Below, piece by piece: positions 1-8,084 of a DNA stretch of 44,746 bases. A program made the position numbers and the translations under genes. The notes under the pieces were generated by a model. The model ran no database searches and was not told where the DNA came from. It saw only the letters and a list, made by a program, of their open reading frames with translations. Positions within the stretch are counted from its first letter, which is position 1. Each line of letters opens with the position of its first letter. This DNA is from Marinobacterium jannaschii DSM 6295 (GTDB taxonomy: Bacteria > Pseudomonadota > Gammaproteobacteria > Pseudomonadales > Balneatricaceae), in assembly GCF_000620085.1 (NCBI RefSeq), contig NZ_KK211069.1, positions 1 to 44,746 on the forward strand, in the 5' to 3' direction.

Positions 1-1
1 C

Positions 2-1144
2 TTCAGCTACACGGTGACCGATACCGATGGCCTCACCGCCGAGACTACCCTGACCATTACCCTGGAAGGGCGTAATGATAATCCGGTCGCGGTCGCGGAT
101 ACGGCCACGGCAGTCGAGGCGGGCGGCGTCTCTAACGGCACAACCGGCAGCAATGCCAGCGGCAATGTGCTGGATAACGATAGCGACGTCGACGGTACTG
201 GCGAGAGCAAGACAGTCACCGCCGTTTCCTTCGATAGCACTGCCGGAGCGATCGGACAGTCGCTGACTGCCAGCTACGGTGCCCTGACCCTCAACAGCGA
301 TGGCTCCTACAGCTATGTGATCGATGAATCCAACGCCGCTGTCCAGGCGCTGCGCAACAGCACACAAAGCCTGACGGAAACCTTCAGCTACACGGTGACG
401 GATACCGATGGCCTGACGGCTGAGACTACCCTGACCATTACCCTGGAAGGGCGTAATGATAATCCGGTCGCGGTAGCGGATACCGCGACGGCGATCGAAG
501 CCGGTGGCGTGGCTAACGGCACAACCGGTGCTAACGCCAGCGGCAATGTGCTGGATAACGATACCGACGTCGACGGTACGGGCGAGACTAAGACGGTTTC
601 TGCCGTGTCCTTCGGGACTAGCAATGGCACCGTGGGTCAGTCCCTGACTGCCAGCTACGGTGCCCTGACCCTCAACAGCGATGGCTCCTACAGCTACGTG
701 ATTGATGAGAGCAATGCCGCTGTCCAGGCATTGCGCAACTCGACACAGAGCCTGACGGAAACCTTCAGCTACACGGTGACGGATACCGATGGCCTCACCG
801 CCGAGACTACCCTGACCATCACCCTGGAAGGGTGCAACGATAATCCGGTCGCGGTGGCGGATACGGCCACGGCAGTCGAAGCGGGTGGCGTGGCTAACGG
901 CACGGCTGGATCTAACGCCAGCGGCAATGTGCTGGATAACGATACCGACGTCGACGGTACGGGCGAGAGCAAGACAGTCACCGCCGTTTCCTTCGATAGC
1001 ACTGCCGGAGCGATCGGACAGTCCCTGACCGCCAGCTACGGTGCCCTGACCCTGAACAGCGATGGCTCCTACAGCTATGTGATCGATGAATCCAACGCCG
1101 CTGTCCAGGCGCTGCGAATCAGCGGCCAGACACTGACGGAAACC
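2..1144 (+). repeat. Three tandem 381-bp VCBS-coding repeats
   Basis: The motif ttcagctacacggtgac recurs at 2, 383, 764 and 1145, an exact period of 381 bp (127 codons). Long stretches are identical at DNA level, not only protein level, which suggests recent duplication or gene conversion. The copy number upstream of the window cannot be seen, and such repeats often collapse in short-read assemblies. Confidence 0.95.
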
Positions 1145-2242
1145 TTCAGCTACACGGTGACCGATACCGATGGCCTGACGGCGCAAGCGACGCTTACCGT
1201 CACCATTGATGGCCGCAATGACAGCCCTGAAGTGCTGGATACCAATATCGATGAGGAATGGAGCTTCGCTGCTGATTATCAGCGTGATATCTCTTTACTG
1301 TTCAGTGATGTTGACGCCGCCGGGAATGGTGAGCAGCTCAGCTATATCATAGAGGGACTGCCAGCGGGTCTTAGTTATGATGCTGCTACTGGTGTGATCA
1401 GCGGGCAACCGGCCGATATCGGTGTCTTTAGCGTAAAACTAACGGCTGTAGACCAGTCAGGGGTATCTATATCCCGTGAATTCACGCTGGAGATTATTGC
1501 GCCTCCGGTGGAAACCAGCACCGAAAGCAGTGATAGCAGTAACAGCGCTTCCCCTGCTGCAGCAACGACTAATGACACCGGAACCGGTTCGGGTGACGGC
1601 GGTACTGAAACGACCGAAAGTACCGAAGTTGAGGCCACTGAATCCGGAGAAGATCAGTCTGATGACAGTGGTACTGAAACCGTGCTACTGGCCGAAGCCA
1701 ACGCGATTGTTGTTCAGACAGTCAGCAGCGATGGACAGGTCACGGTAACAGCTTCAGTTGATGTAAATGTCTCCGACAGTGGTGAGGTGGTTTTCAGCGA
1801 CGCCCAGCAGCAGGCCTTTGATGTGGTTGCGCTCAGTGTATCCCGTATCACGGCCAGCGAAGGTTCGGTGAATATCGAGGTTGCAGATACCCGGGGAGAT
1901 GGCGCTCAGAGCTACAGTGGCAGTATGGCCGATGGCTCTTCTCTGCCGGCCTGGGTCAGCATTGACGCTGCTACTGGCAGCATCACCGCGACACCGCCTG
2001 AAGGGGTGACTGAACTGGCGATACGTGTCAGGGCTATCGATGCTGATGGTCAGGTACGAATTCTGGAGATTAAGGTTGATCTGGAAACGCTGGGAGAGGA
2101 TGAAGGTGAAGGCGGTGAGTCCAGTGGCGGCAATGAAACCGCTGCAATCGGGTTTGTCCCGCTTTCACAGCAACTCGCAGCAGAAGCTGACGCAACGGAT
2201 GCATATGGTGATCAGTTAGTGGCTATTTTGACAGCCGTATGA
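2..2242 (+). CDS. VCBS-repeat adhesin-like large protein, C-terminal part
   Basis: The frame is open from the first bases of the window, so the gene begins upstream; about 747 residues are visible. It opens with three tandem copies of a 127-residue VCBS domain, each with NDNPVAVADTATA, a DNDxDVDGTGE calcium-type acidic stretch and ALTLNSDGSYSYVIDE, ending in FSYTVTDTDGLTA. A putative-Ig (He_PIG, cadherin-like) domain follows around residues 410-500 with LPAGLSYDAATGVISGQPAD. Then come a Ser/Thr/Glu-rich linker (about 505-560) and a second, weaker He_PIG-like unit with LPAWVSIDAATGSITATPP. In this family such repeats make long rigid stalks of secreted or surface adhesins. The C-terminus shows no GGxGxDxxx RTX nonapeptides or LPxTG, so the export route is not obvious. 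The next two genes on the same strand are adaptor-like and probably serve it. The third VCBS copy carries EGCNDNP where the others have EGRNDNP. Confidence 0.85.
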   Translation, partial: FSYTVTDTDGLTAETTLTITLEGRNDNPVAVADTATAVEAGGVSNGTTGSNASGNVLDNDSDVDGTGESKTVTAVSFDSTAGAIGQSLTASYGALTLNSDGSYSYVIDESNAAVQALRNSTQSLTETFSYTVTDTDGLTAETTLTITLEGRNDNPVAVADTATAIEAGGVANGTTGANASGNVLDNDTDVDGTGETKTVSAVSFGTSNGTVGQSLTASYGALTLNSDGSYSYVIDESNAAVQALRNSTQSLTETFSYTVTDTDGLTAETTLTITLEGCNDNPVAVADTATAVEAGGVANGTAGSNASGNVLDNDTDVDGTGESKTVTAVSFDSTAGAIGQSLTASYGALTLNSDGSYSYVIDESNAAVQALRISGQTLTETFSYTVTDTDGLTAQATLTVTIDGRNDSPEVLDTNIDEEWSFAADYQRDISLLFSDVDAAGNGEQLSYIIEGLPAGLSYDAATGVISGQPADIGVFSVKLTAVDQSGVSISREFTLEIIAPPVETSTESSDSSNSASPAAATTNDTGTGSGDGGTETTESTEVEATESGEDQSDDSGTETVLLAEANAIVVQTVSSDGQVTVTASVDVNVSDSGEVVFSDAQQQAFDVVALSVSRITASEGSVNIEVADTRGDGAQSYSGSMADGSSLPAWVSIDAATGSITATPPEGVTELAIRVRAIDADGQVRILEIKVDLETLGEDEGEGGESSGGNETAAIGFVPLSQQLAAEADATDAYGDQLVAILTAV

Positions 2243-2253
2243 GGATAAATTGA

Positions 2254-3591
2254 GTGAGTGAAAATGTTGCAGCTTTAATCAAGTTGGAACAGCAACTGCG
2301 CAGTGCCTCCGGGCCTGCGCAGTTGTTTTATACCATCGTTAATGAGACCCATCAGTGCGTCCCCTATACGCAGGCTGTGCTGTTTACAGGCAATGATGCC
2401 CGCTCAATGGAATTGGTTGCGGCATCAGATCTGCCGACTGTTGATTACACCTCACCCTTTGTGGTCTGGCTGGAACGTCTGTTTAAGCATGTTGTTAAGG
2501 GGGGGCAACCCGAAACCAGCCGTGAAATCGATATACAGGGCCTGGACGATTCGCTGATTACAGAATGGCGTCAGTTTTCGCCGGACAAACTTCTTTGGGT
2601 GCCACTGAAAGTGGCTGCCAGTGAAGGGGAACAGGTAGGTAGCCTGCTGCTTTTCCGGCAGGAGGGCTGGTCTGCGGCTGAGCAGGCGCTGATGGACCAT
2701 TTGGGAGGCACCATTGGTCACGCACTCTTCGCCTGGCGCCGACACGGTACTTTTAAGCGTCTGCGGAAAACCCTGTTACAGCGCAAGATTATGGCAACGA
2801 CCCTTGCTGCCCTAGGGGCTGCCATGTGGTTGCCTGTCAGTCTGAGTGCTCTGGCACCGGTAGAAGTGATTCCGAAAGATCCGGTCACTATTGCCGCGCC
2901 GATTAACGGTGCTGTTAAAAAAGTACTGGTAGAACCCAATCAGCAGATCTCTTCCGGCCAGCCGTTGGTGCAATTTGACGATACCGAACTGGCCAGTGAA
3001 CTGGACGTAGCGGCTCAGGCATTATTGGTGGCAGAAGCTGAACTGAAAACCGTGCGTCAAAGCGGCTTTCTCGATCCCAAGCAAAAGGCACGGGTAGCCG
3101 AGCTGGAGACCCGGGTGCGCCTGCGTCAGGCTGAGCTCGAATATGCCCGGACCCGTTTCAACAAATCCAGGATGAATGCCCCTGAAGCCGGTATTGCGGT
3201 GCTGGCTGATCCTGATCAGTGGCAGGGACGACCGGTATCGATTGGCGAACGTATCATGCTGCTGGCCGACCCGGACAGGGTCGAGCTTGAAATCATGTTA
3301 CCGGTTAAGGATTCCATTGCACTGGAACGGGGAGCGAAAGCAAAGATTTTCTTTGACAGTGATCCGCTGAATGCATATCCGGCCCGTATCAGCCACGCCG
3401 AGTACAAACCCACGCGAACGCCTGAAGAAGTACTGGCATTCCGCCTTGTCGCTCGTCTCGATGCCGGAGATCAGGTACTGCCGCGGATTGGAAGCCGGGG
3501 GACGGCTAAGGTTTATGGCGGTGATGTCACGCTGTTCTTTTATCTGTTCCGACGTCCGGTTACCAGCCTGAGGCAATGGCTGGGATGGTAG
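2254..3591 (+). CDS. GAF-HlyD family membrane-fusion adaptor
   Basis: This 445-residue protein starts at GTG 2254, 11 bp after the adhesin-like gene. Residues about 20-165 resemble a GAF domain (LLWVPLKVAASEGEQVGSLL, then AEQALMDHLGGTIGHALFAW). A single membrane segment lies at about 181-202 (TLAALGAAMWLPVSLSAL). The rest is HlyD/biotin-lipoyl-like: PVTIAAPINGAVKKVLVEPN, an alpha-hairpin region (about 250-310), and a closing barrel with VSIGERIMLLADPDRVELEI. HlyD proteins bridge an inner-membrane pump and an outer-membrane channel; a cytoplasmic GAF-like extension on one is unusual. It overlaps the next gene by 16 bp, so the two are probably translated together. No ABC ATPase is visible in the window; if one belongs to the system it lies upstream. 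The adaptor call is firm; the GAF call is a fold guess from a few motifs. Confidence 0.8.
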   Translation: MSENVAALIKLEQQLRSASGPAQLFYTIVNETHQCVPYTQAVLFTGNDARSMELVAASDLPTVDYTSPFVVWLERLFKHVVKGGQPETSREIDIQGLDDSLITEWRQFSPDKLLWVPLKVAASEGEQVGSLLLFRQEGWSAAEQALMDHLGGTIGHALFAWRRHGTFKRLRKTLLQRKIMATTLAALGAAMWLPVSLSALAPVEVIPKDPVTIAAPINGAVKKVLVEPNQQISSGQPLVQFDDTELASELDVAAQALLVAEAELKTVRQSGFLDPKQKARVAELETRVRLRQAELEYARTRFNKSRMNAPEAGIAVLADPDQWQGRPVSIGERIMLLADPDRVELEIMLPVKDSIALERGAKAKIFFDSDPLNAYPARISHAEYKPTRTPEEVLAFRLVARLDAGDQVLPRIGSRGTAKVYGGDVTLFFYLFRRPVTSLRQWLGW

Positions 3592-5711
3592 CTGCGCAGG
3601 AAGAAACCACAATCCTGCCTGCATTAAGGCAGGATCTTCAGTTGATGAAAGGGGCTGCGGACGAAGATGGAGCCCCACGATGGCTGTTGTTTGATGGGAT
3701 GCGAAATCAATACTTTGCGATCTCCCGGGAGGCATTCGATCTGGTCAGGCATTGGCAGCCGGGATTAGAAACTGATTGCTTTACCGGTGTTCTGGCTGAA
3801 CGGGGATTTGAGTATAGCCGTGAGGAAGTAGACGCCTTTACCGAGTTTCTTATTAACAACCATCTTGTGATGGCGAGGGATACGGTACTTTCCAGCCGGA
3901 TTGCTCAACAGCAAAGCAGTCGCAAGAAGGGCTTCTGGCGTTGGCTGATTCACAATTACCTGTTTATTCGGATTCCTCTGCTACGCCCGGATGGCTGGCT
4001 GAATGAGTGGGCCCCCAGGTTGCACTGGTTGACGTCGCCGTTGTTGCAGTGGTCGATACTCATCCTGGGAATGCTGGGAGCGGTGCTGGTACTGCGGCAG
4101 TGGGATGCATTTCAGAGTACTTTTCTGCACTTTTTCAGCCTTGAGGGCGTTCTGTTCTATGCCGTGACGCTGGCTCTGGTGAAGAGTGCGCATGAACTGG
4201 GGCACGCGCTTGTGGCAAAGTGGCAGGGTTGCCGAGTGGCCTCAATGGGAGTGGCCTTTCTGGTGCTGTTTCCGGTGCTCTATACCGATACCACCGATGC
4301 CTGGCGATTGCAGTCCAGAACTAAGCGCCTGCGCATCGTCACGGCAGGGGTCAGAGTCGAACTATGCCTGGCGCTACTGGCAACTTTTCTTTGGAATTTC
4401 CTGCCGGACGGGCCGCTGCGCAGCGCCGCGTTCTTTGTTGCGACGACTAGCTGGGTGACCTCGCTGCTGGTGAATATCAGCCCCTTTCTGCGATTTGATG
4501 GCTATTACGCTTTTTCTGACTGGTTGGGAATCGAAAACCTGCAGAGCAGGGCGTTTGCGCTTGGCCGCTGGTCGCTGCGACGGATATTGTTCGGCCTTGA
4601 TGATCCATTACCCGAGCCATTGCCGCGTCGGCGTTGTCGCATCATGATCATCTATGCCTGGTGTACTTGGCTGTATCGTTTTTTTCTGTTTCTGGGCATT
4701 GCACTGATCGTCTATCAGTTGTTTTTTAAGCTGCTGGGCATAGTGCTTTTCCTGGTCGAGATCCTCTGGTTTATCGTGTTCCCCATGACTAAAGAATTGA
4801 AAGTCTGGTTTCAGCGGCGTCAGGATTTCCGGGCATCACCAGCCCGGATACTTAGCTGGTTGGCCCTTGCCGGGTTGTTCCTCGTAGCATTGCTGCCATT
4901 GCCACAAAAGGTCCACCTGCCAGCAGTATTGAAAGCCACCCAGTACAGCGAGATATTTCCCCCGCTTCCGGCCCGCATTGAGGAGGTTCGGGTCGCACCC
5001 GGTGATCGGGTGATCGCAGGTCAGTTACTGCTACGCCTCAGCTCGGACGAAATTGAGTATCGTCAACAGCGGCTTGAAGAGGAGCTGCGGCTGGTGACGC
5101 TGAGGCTGCAGCGAAATGCCAGTTCGTTACGTGAAAAATCCAGCCGGGCTGTACTAAACCAGCAGGCTGCACAATTAGAAAAACAGCTGGCCGGCATCGC
5201 AGCGCGCCGGGCGCAGCTGGAGATACGGGCTGGTCATTCCGGCGTAGTCAGCGAGATAACCTCTGCAGCAACAGGAAGCTGGGTGGGCACGCATGACCTT
5301 TTAGTCTCCGTAGTCGATCCTACAAAGTACGAGCTGGAAGCCTATCTCTCGGAGAAGGATCTTGAACTGGTTGAAACGGGGCAGCAGGGCGTTTTTATCA
5401 GCGACCGTGGTGAAAGCAAAGCGTTGCCAGTCACGCTGAACGGCATCGATATGGGAGCGCTCAGCCGGATTCGCTATGAGGAAGTCGCTTCCCCTTATGG
5501 TGGCAGTATTGCTGTGAGAAAGAACAGCAGCGATAGACTGGTACCGGAACAAAGCTACTACCCGGTGCAGTTAGGGTTACAGGCACCGCAAAACTCCGGT
5601 GCCTCCCAGCGCTTACCTGGGACTGTTGTGATTGAGGCGCGCTCACGCAGCCTGGTCTGGTTCAATCTGCGCCGGATATATTCTCTCCTGATCAGGGAGT
5701 CCGGCTTCTGA
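3576..5711 (+). CDS. M50 zinc metalloprotease-HlyD fusion membrane protein
   Basis: The protein has 711 residues, with an alternative ATG at 3585. Residues about 15-105 look like a PqqD/winged-helix type N-terminus (WLLFDGMRNQYFAISREAF). Several membrane segments follow. The M50/site-2-protease zinc motif HELGH is at 206-210, and the second metal-site motif (FLRFDGYY) has its Asp at 308. After about 425 comes another membrane helix (LSWLALAGLFLVALLPLP), then a HlyD/lipoyl-type periplasmic part with PPLPARIEEVRVAPGDRVI, a coiled-coil hairpin (about 490-545) and AGHSGVVSEI. This matches the 'putative peptide zinc metalloprotease' (COG1994-type) architecture. All zinc ligands seem present, so proteolysis is possible but not shown. 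Its place behind the adhesin and the GAF-HlyD gene suggests processing, release or export of that protein. It is the last gene of the cluster. Confidence 0.82.
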   Translation: MAGMVAAQEETTILPALRQDLQLMKGAADEDGAPRWLLFDGMRNQYFAISREAFDLVRHWQPGLETDCFTGVLAERGFEYSREEVDAFTEFLINNHLVMARDTVLSSRIAQQQSSRKKGFWRWLIHNYLFIRIPLLRPDGWLNEWAPRLHWLTSPLLQWSILILGMLGAVLVLRQWDAFQSTFLHFFSLEGVLFYAVTLALVKSAHELGHALVAKWQGCRVASMGVAFLVLFPVLYTDTTDAWRLQSRTKRLRIVTAGVRVELCLALLATFLWNFLPDGPLRSAAFFVATTSWVTSLLVNISPFLRFDGYYAFSDWLGIENLQSRAFALGRWSLRRILFGLDDPLPEPLPRRRCRIMIIYAWCTWLYRFFLFLGIALIVYQLFFKLLGIVLFLVEILWFIVFPMTKELKVWFQRRQDFRASPARILSWLALAGLFLVALLPLPQKVHLPAVLKATQYSEIFPPLPARIEEVRVAPGDRVIAGQLLLRLSSDEIEYRQQRLEEELRLVTLRLQRNASSLREKSSRAVLNQQAAQLEKQLAGIAARRAQLEIRAGHSGVVSEITSAATGSWVGTHDLLVSVVDPTKYELEAYLSEKDLELVETGQQGVFISDRGESKALPVTLNGIDMGALSRIRYEEVASPYGGSIAVRKNSSDRLVPEQSYYPVQLGLQAPQNSGASQRLPGTVVIEARSRSLVWFNLRRIYSLLIRESGF

Positions 5712-5736
5712 CAATTCTCACAAACCTCTGTTATGA

Positions 5737-5776
5737 AAGCGGGCAGTGACCCGCTTAAGCTTGATCCTACTCAAGC
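5737..5776 (+). terminator. Double hairpin after the export cluster
   Basis: Two consecutive perfect stems follow the stop codon: aagcggg/cccgctt (5737-5743 with 5750-5756, 6-nt loop) and gcttga/tcaagc (5759-5764 with 5771-5776, 6-nt loop). There is no U-run after either, so intrinsic termination is uncertain; it may instead protect the 3' end. Confidence 0.4.
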
Positions 5777-5833
5777 ACAAAGGGTATCGATTGGTTATAC
5801 TTGCGCGGTTTCGATCTGAATTGGCTGAGTATT

Positions 5834-7054
5834 ATGGATAAACGCTACGATGTACTGATAGTAGGGGGCGGAATGGTAGGGTCTACCATCGCCTGTGCTC
5901 TGGGTGGCAGTGACCTTAAGGTTGGTGTGGTTGAGTACCGTTATCCGCCGGCTTTCGATCACGACCAGGCCCATGACCTGCGCGTCTCGGCGTTGAGTGT
6001 GGCGTCGCAGAATATCATCGATATGGTTGGTGCCTGGGAGGGTATTATTTCCCGCCGCTCCTGCCCTTATATGCGGATGAAAGTGTGGGAAGCCGACGAA
6101 GCGAGGGCCGCCACAGAATTTAATGCCGATGATATTCAGCAACCTTATCTTGGCCACATTGTTGAAAACCGCGTGATCCAGCTGGCATTGCTGGAGCGTC
6201 TCAAGGCATTCGGTAACATAGATCTGATCTGCCCTGCTACCACGGTCGAAATCGATTACTCACCCGGCTGCAGTCTGGTTCGTCTGGATGATGGCACCGA
6301 ACTGGTTGGTAAGCTGCTGGTGGCCGCTGATGGTGGTGAATCCAGAGTGCGCCAGGCCGCTGGTATCGGGGTTCATAAATGGGACTACGAACAGCAGGCG
6401 CTTGTGGCCTCGGTGAAGACATCCTATCCGCAGCAGGATATTACCTGGCAGCAATTTACCGCGACCGGGCCTTTGGCTTTCCTGCCGCTCTCAGGTGATA
6501 ACGCCTCACTGGTTTGGTACAACACGCCGTCTGAAGTGAAGCGACTCATGGCTTTACCCGAAGAGCCGCTTATGAAAGAGCTTCATCAGACCTTTCCGGC
6601 AGCGCTTGGCAATATTGATCAGCTTTTTGAGCGCGGTTATTTCCCTTTGCGCAGGCAGCACGCACAGCAGTATGTTGCAGAGGGCGTGGCTTTGGCAGGT
6701 GATTCGGCGCATATGATCCATCCACTGGCGGGACAGGGTGTGAATATCGGTTTGCTCGATGCTGCTGCGTTGGCCGAAGTGATACTCAAAGCAGAACGGG
6801 CAGGGCAGGATTACAGTTCGTTGGCGGTGCTTAAACAGTATGAATCTGAGCGACGAAACAGCAACCTGCTGATGATGCAGACGATGGACACTTTCTACCG
6901 TATTTTTAGTAATGAAATCTTGCCGCTGAAGCTGATTCGGAATATCGGGCTGGGCATTGCCGAACGTGCGTTGCCCGCTAAAAATAAGGTCATGCGCTTT
7001 GCTATGGGGCTGGAAGGCAAGCTACCGGCCCTGGCGCGTCTGGAAGAGATCTGA
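5834..7054 (+). CDS. ubiF: Ubiquinone biosynthesis hydroxylase UbiF (C6 hydroxylation)
   Basis: This is a 406-residue FAD-dependent aromatic hydroxylase of the UbiH/UbiF/VisC family. It probably catalyses 2-octaprenyl-3-methyl-6-methoxy-1,4-benzoquinol formation in ubiquinone synthesis. The FAD-binding loop is near the N-terminus (DVLIVGGGMVGSTIACAL), the DG motif is LLVAADGGESRVRQAAGI, and the second FAD motif is GDSAHMIHPLAGQGVNIG. Blocks remembered from E. coli UbiF are shared: TWQQFT..GPLAFLPL, ASLVWYNTP, and the C-terminal MDTFYRIFSN..LPL..IRNIGL. I chose ATG 5834 because the Rossmann strand follows directly; the open frame extends to a TTG at 5801 that adds 11 residues without a clear ribosome site. 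A TATACT hexamer at 5796-5801 could be its -10 box. UbiF fits better than UbiH, but the subfamily call rests on remembered motifs. Confidence 0.85.
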   Translation: MDKRYDVLIVGGGMVGSTIACALGGSDLKVGVVEYRYPPAFDHDQAHDLRVSALSVASQNIIDMVGAWEGIISRRSCPYMRMKVWEADEARAATEFNADDIQQPYLGHIVENRVIQLALLERLKAFGNIDLICPATTVEIDYSPGCSLVRLDDGTELVGKLLVAADGGESRVRQAAGIGVHKWDYEQQALVASVKTSYPQQDITWQQFTATGPLAFLPLSGDNASLVWYNTPSEVKRLMALPEEPLMKELHQTFPAALGNIDQLFERGYFPLRRQHAQQYVAEGVALAGDSAHMIHPLAGQGVNIGLLDAAALAEVILKAERAGQDYSSLAVLKQYESERRNSNLLMMQTMDTFYRIFSNEILPLKLIRNIGLGIAERALPAKNKVMRFAMGLEGKLPALARLEEI

Positions 7055-7098
7055 CCGGTCAGCCGCTTTTACACTAAAAGTGGGTTGGCAGGTGCTAA

Positions 7099-7124
7099 CA
7101 AAAAAGTCCGGCCAAGGGCCGGAC
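7099..7124 (-). terminator. Intrinsic terminator of the phasin gene
   Basis: A perfect 8-bp GC-rich stem gtccggcc/ggccggac with a 3-nt loop (7106-7124) is followed, reading the minus strand, by a run of T (the A-run 7100-7105 on the plus strand). It lies about 85 bp beyond the phasin stop. Confidence 0.9.
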
Positions 7125-7207
7125 AAAAGGGATAACGGCTTTTTCAAAAAAGCCAGAGTAGAGAGAAATTCGGGGGCGTACTGCTACCCCCGGGAAGAGC
7201 TCTTCAC

Positions 7208-7684
7208 TTATGCAGCGTCTGCGTTAGCAGATTTGCGTGCCGGGCGGGCAGGTGCTTTCTTCGCTGGCGCCGCTTCGGTGCTGGCAGGCTGCTCTGCGAC
7301 AACATTCCCAGTCATGTTGTCCATGTATTTGGAGAAATCATTGAAGTAAGGGACTTCAGTGATGACATTCATATCTGCGATGCTTTTTTCAACAACTTCA
7401 GTCAGCTGTTCTTTCGCTTCAGTCATTGCAGCAATCTCTTTTTCTGCAACGTCAGTCAGCTTGGCTTCCAGCTGCTTATAGTAATCCATCTGCATTTCAA
7501 CCAGCTGCTTTGGCTCTTTAACAGTAGCCATCGCCTGCATCTGGGAGAAGCAGCCGTTCAGGAAATCAGAAACATACGCGGATTGCAGAGCGAACAGCTT
7601 TTCGGCTGCTTTCTTATTGATCTCAGCCACTTCCATTACTGGCTGCATTTTGTCCTTAACGTCTTTGATCATATCTTCGTACAT
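7208..7684 (-). CDS. Phasin family protein
   Basis: This 158-residue protein starts at ATG 7684, preceded by AAGGTGA at good spacing; the open frame runs further upstream only through the promoter. It is an amphipathic, mostly helical protein: MYEDMIKDVKDKMQPVMEVA, then LFALQSAYVSDFLNGCFSQM, MDYYKQLEAKLTDVAEKE and a long heptad-like stretch. It ends in an Ala/Pro/Lys tail (AAPAKKAPARPARKS). Phasins coat polyhydroxyalkanoate granules and influence their number and size; the basic Ala/Lys/Pro tail also resembles granule-to-DNA tethering tails. No PHA synthase is in the window. It has its own promoter and terminator, so it is monocistronic. Phasins diverge strongly in sequence, so the call rests on helical character, length and tail. 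Confidence 0.75.
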   Translation of the reverse strand: MYEDMIKDVKDKMQPVMEVAEINKKAAEKLFALQSAYVSDFLNGCFSQMQAMATVKEPKQLVEMQMDYYKQLEAKLTDVAEKEIAAMTEAKEQLTEVVEKSIADMNVITEVPYFNDFSKYMDNMTGNVVAEQPASTEAAPAKKAPARPARKSANADAA

Positions 7685-7720
7685 TCTCGTCACCTTAAAT
7701 TGTGCAGTTTTGATTCTGGG

Positions 7721-7797
7721 TTTGTGCGGTGCAGCATTTGAGGTCAATATAGTGGTTATATTTTGACCTGTCAATAACAAATTTGTGCGTTGCAGCA
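7721..7797. repeat. 16-bp direct repeat flanking the phasin promoter
   Basis: tttgtgcggtgcagca (7721-7736) and tttgtgcgttgcagca (7782-7797) match at 15 of 16 positions and lie 61 bp apart. One copy sits just upstream of the -35 box and the other about at the start of the leader. The arrangement is typical of paired operators; PhaR-type phasin repressors are known to bind TGC-rich sites, but the assignment here is inference. Confidence 0.6.
7746..7774 (-). promoter_or_regulatory. Near-consensus sigma-70 promoter of the phasin gene
   Basis: On the minus strand TTGACA (7774-7769) and TATATT (7751-7746) are separated by exactly 17 bp. The start of transcription would fall near 7739, leaving a leader of about 55 nt before ATG 7684. 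The promoter itself contains a GGTCAA...TTGACC dyad (7742-7747 with 7763-7768). Confidence 0.8.
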
Positions 7798-8084
7798 AAG
7801 AGTGGTCTCTGCTGTTTTTCTTGGGATATCGCTTTTAAATACAACAAGATAGCACTAAATAGGCTATCCTTGAGTCAAGCGGCTCTGGAGGATTTTTCCG
7901 CTACCTGCAGAATTTTCCTGCTGTAGGTGCAAAAAATCCGGCTTTCAGCCTAGCAATTCAATGCAACAGTTTTTTGAAACCTGCTGCTGAACCATTACAC
8001 TCTCATTAATACGCCGTTATTTTGCGCCAATGCATGTATTCTGCTGTAACGGTTCAAGGATTATCTGACAAAGGCAAAGTGTTT

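Larger units (their letters stand above)
7685..8084. other. Divergent intergenic region, phasin / M16 protease
   Basis: Four hundred bases separate the two divergent genes. The left 110 bp hold the phasin leader, promoter and paired repeats. The right part has an imperfect hairpin (acctgcag...ctgctgtaggt, near 7912-7930) and several tgctg/tgcaacag words, but no convincing sigma-70 promoter for the protease and no gene. Confidence 0.5.
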
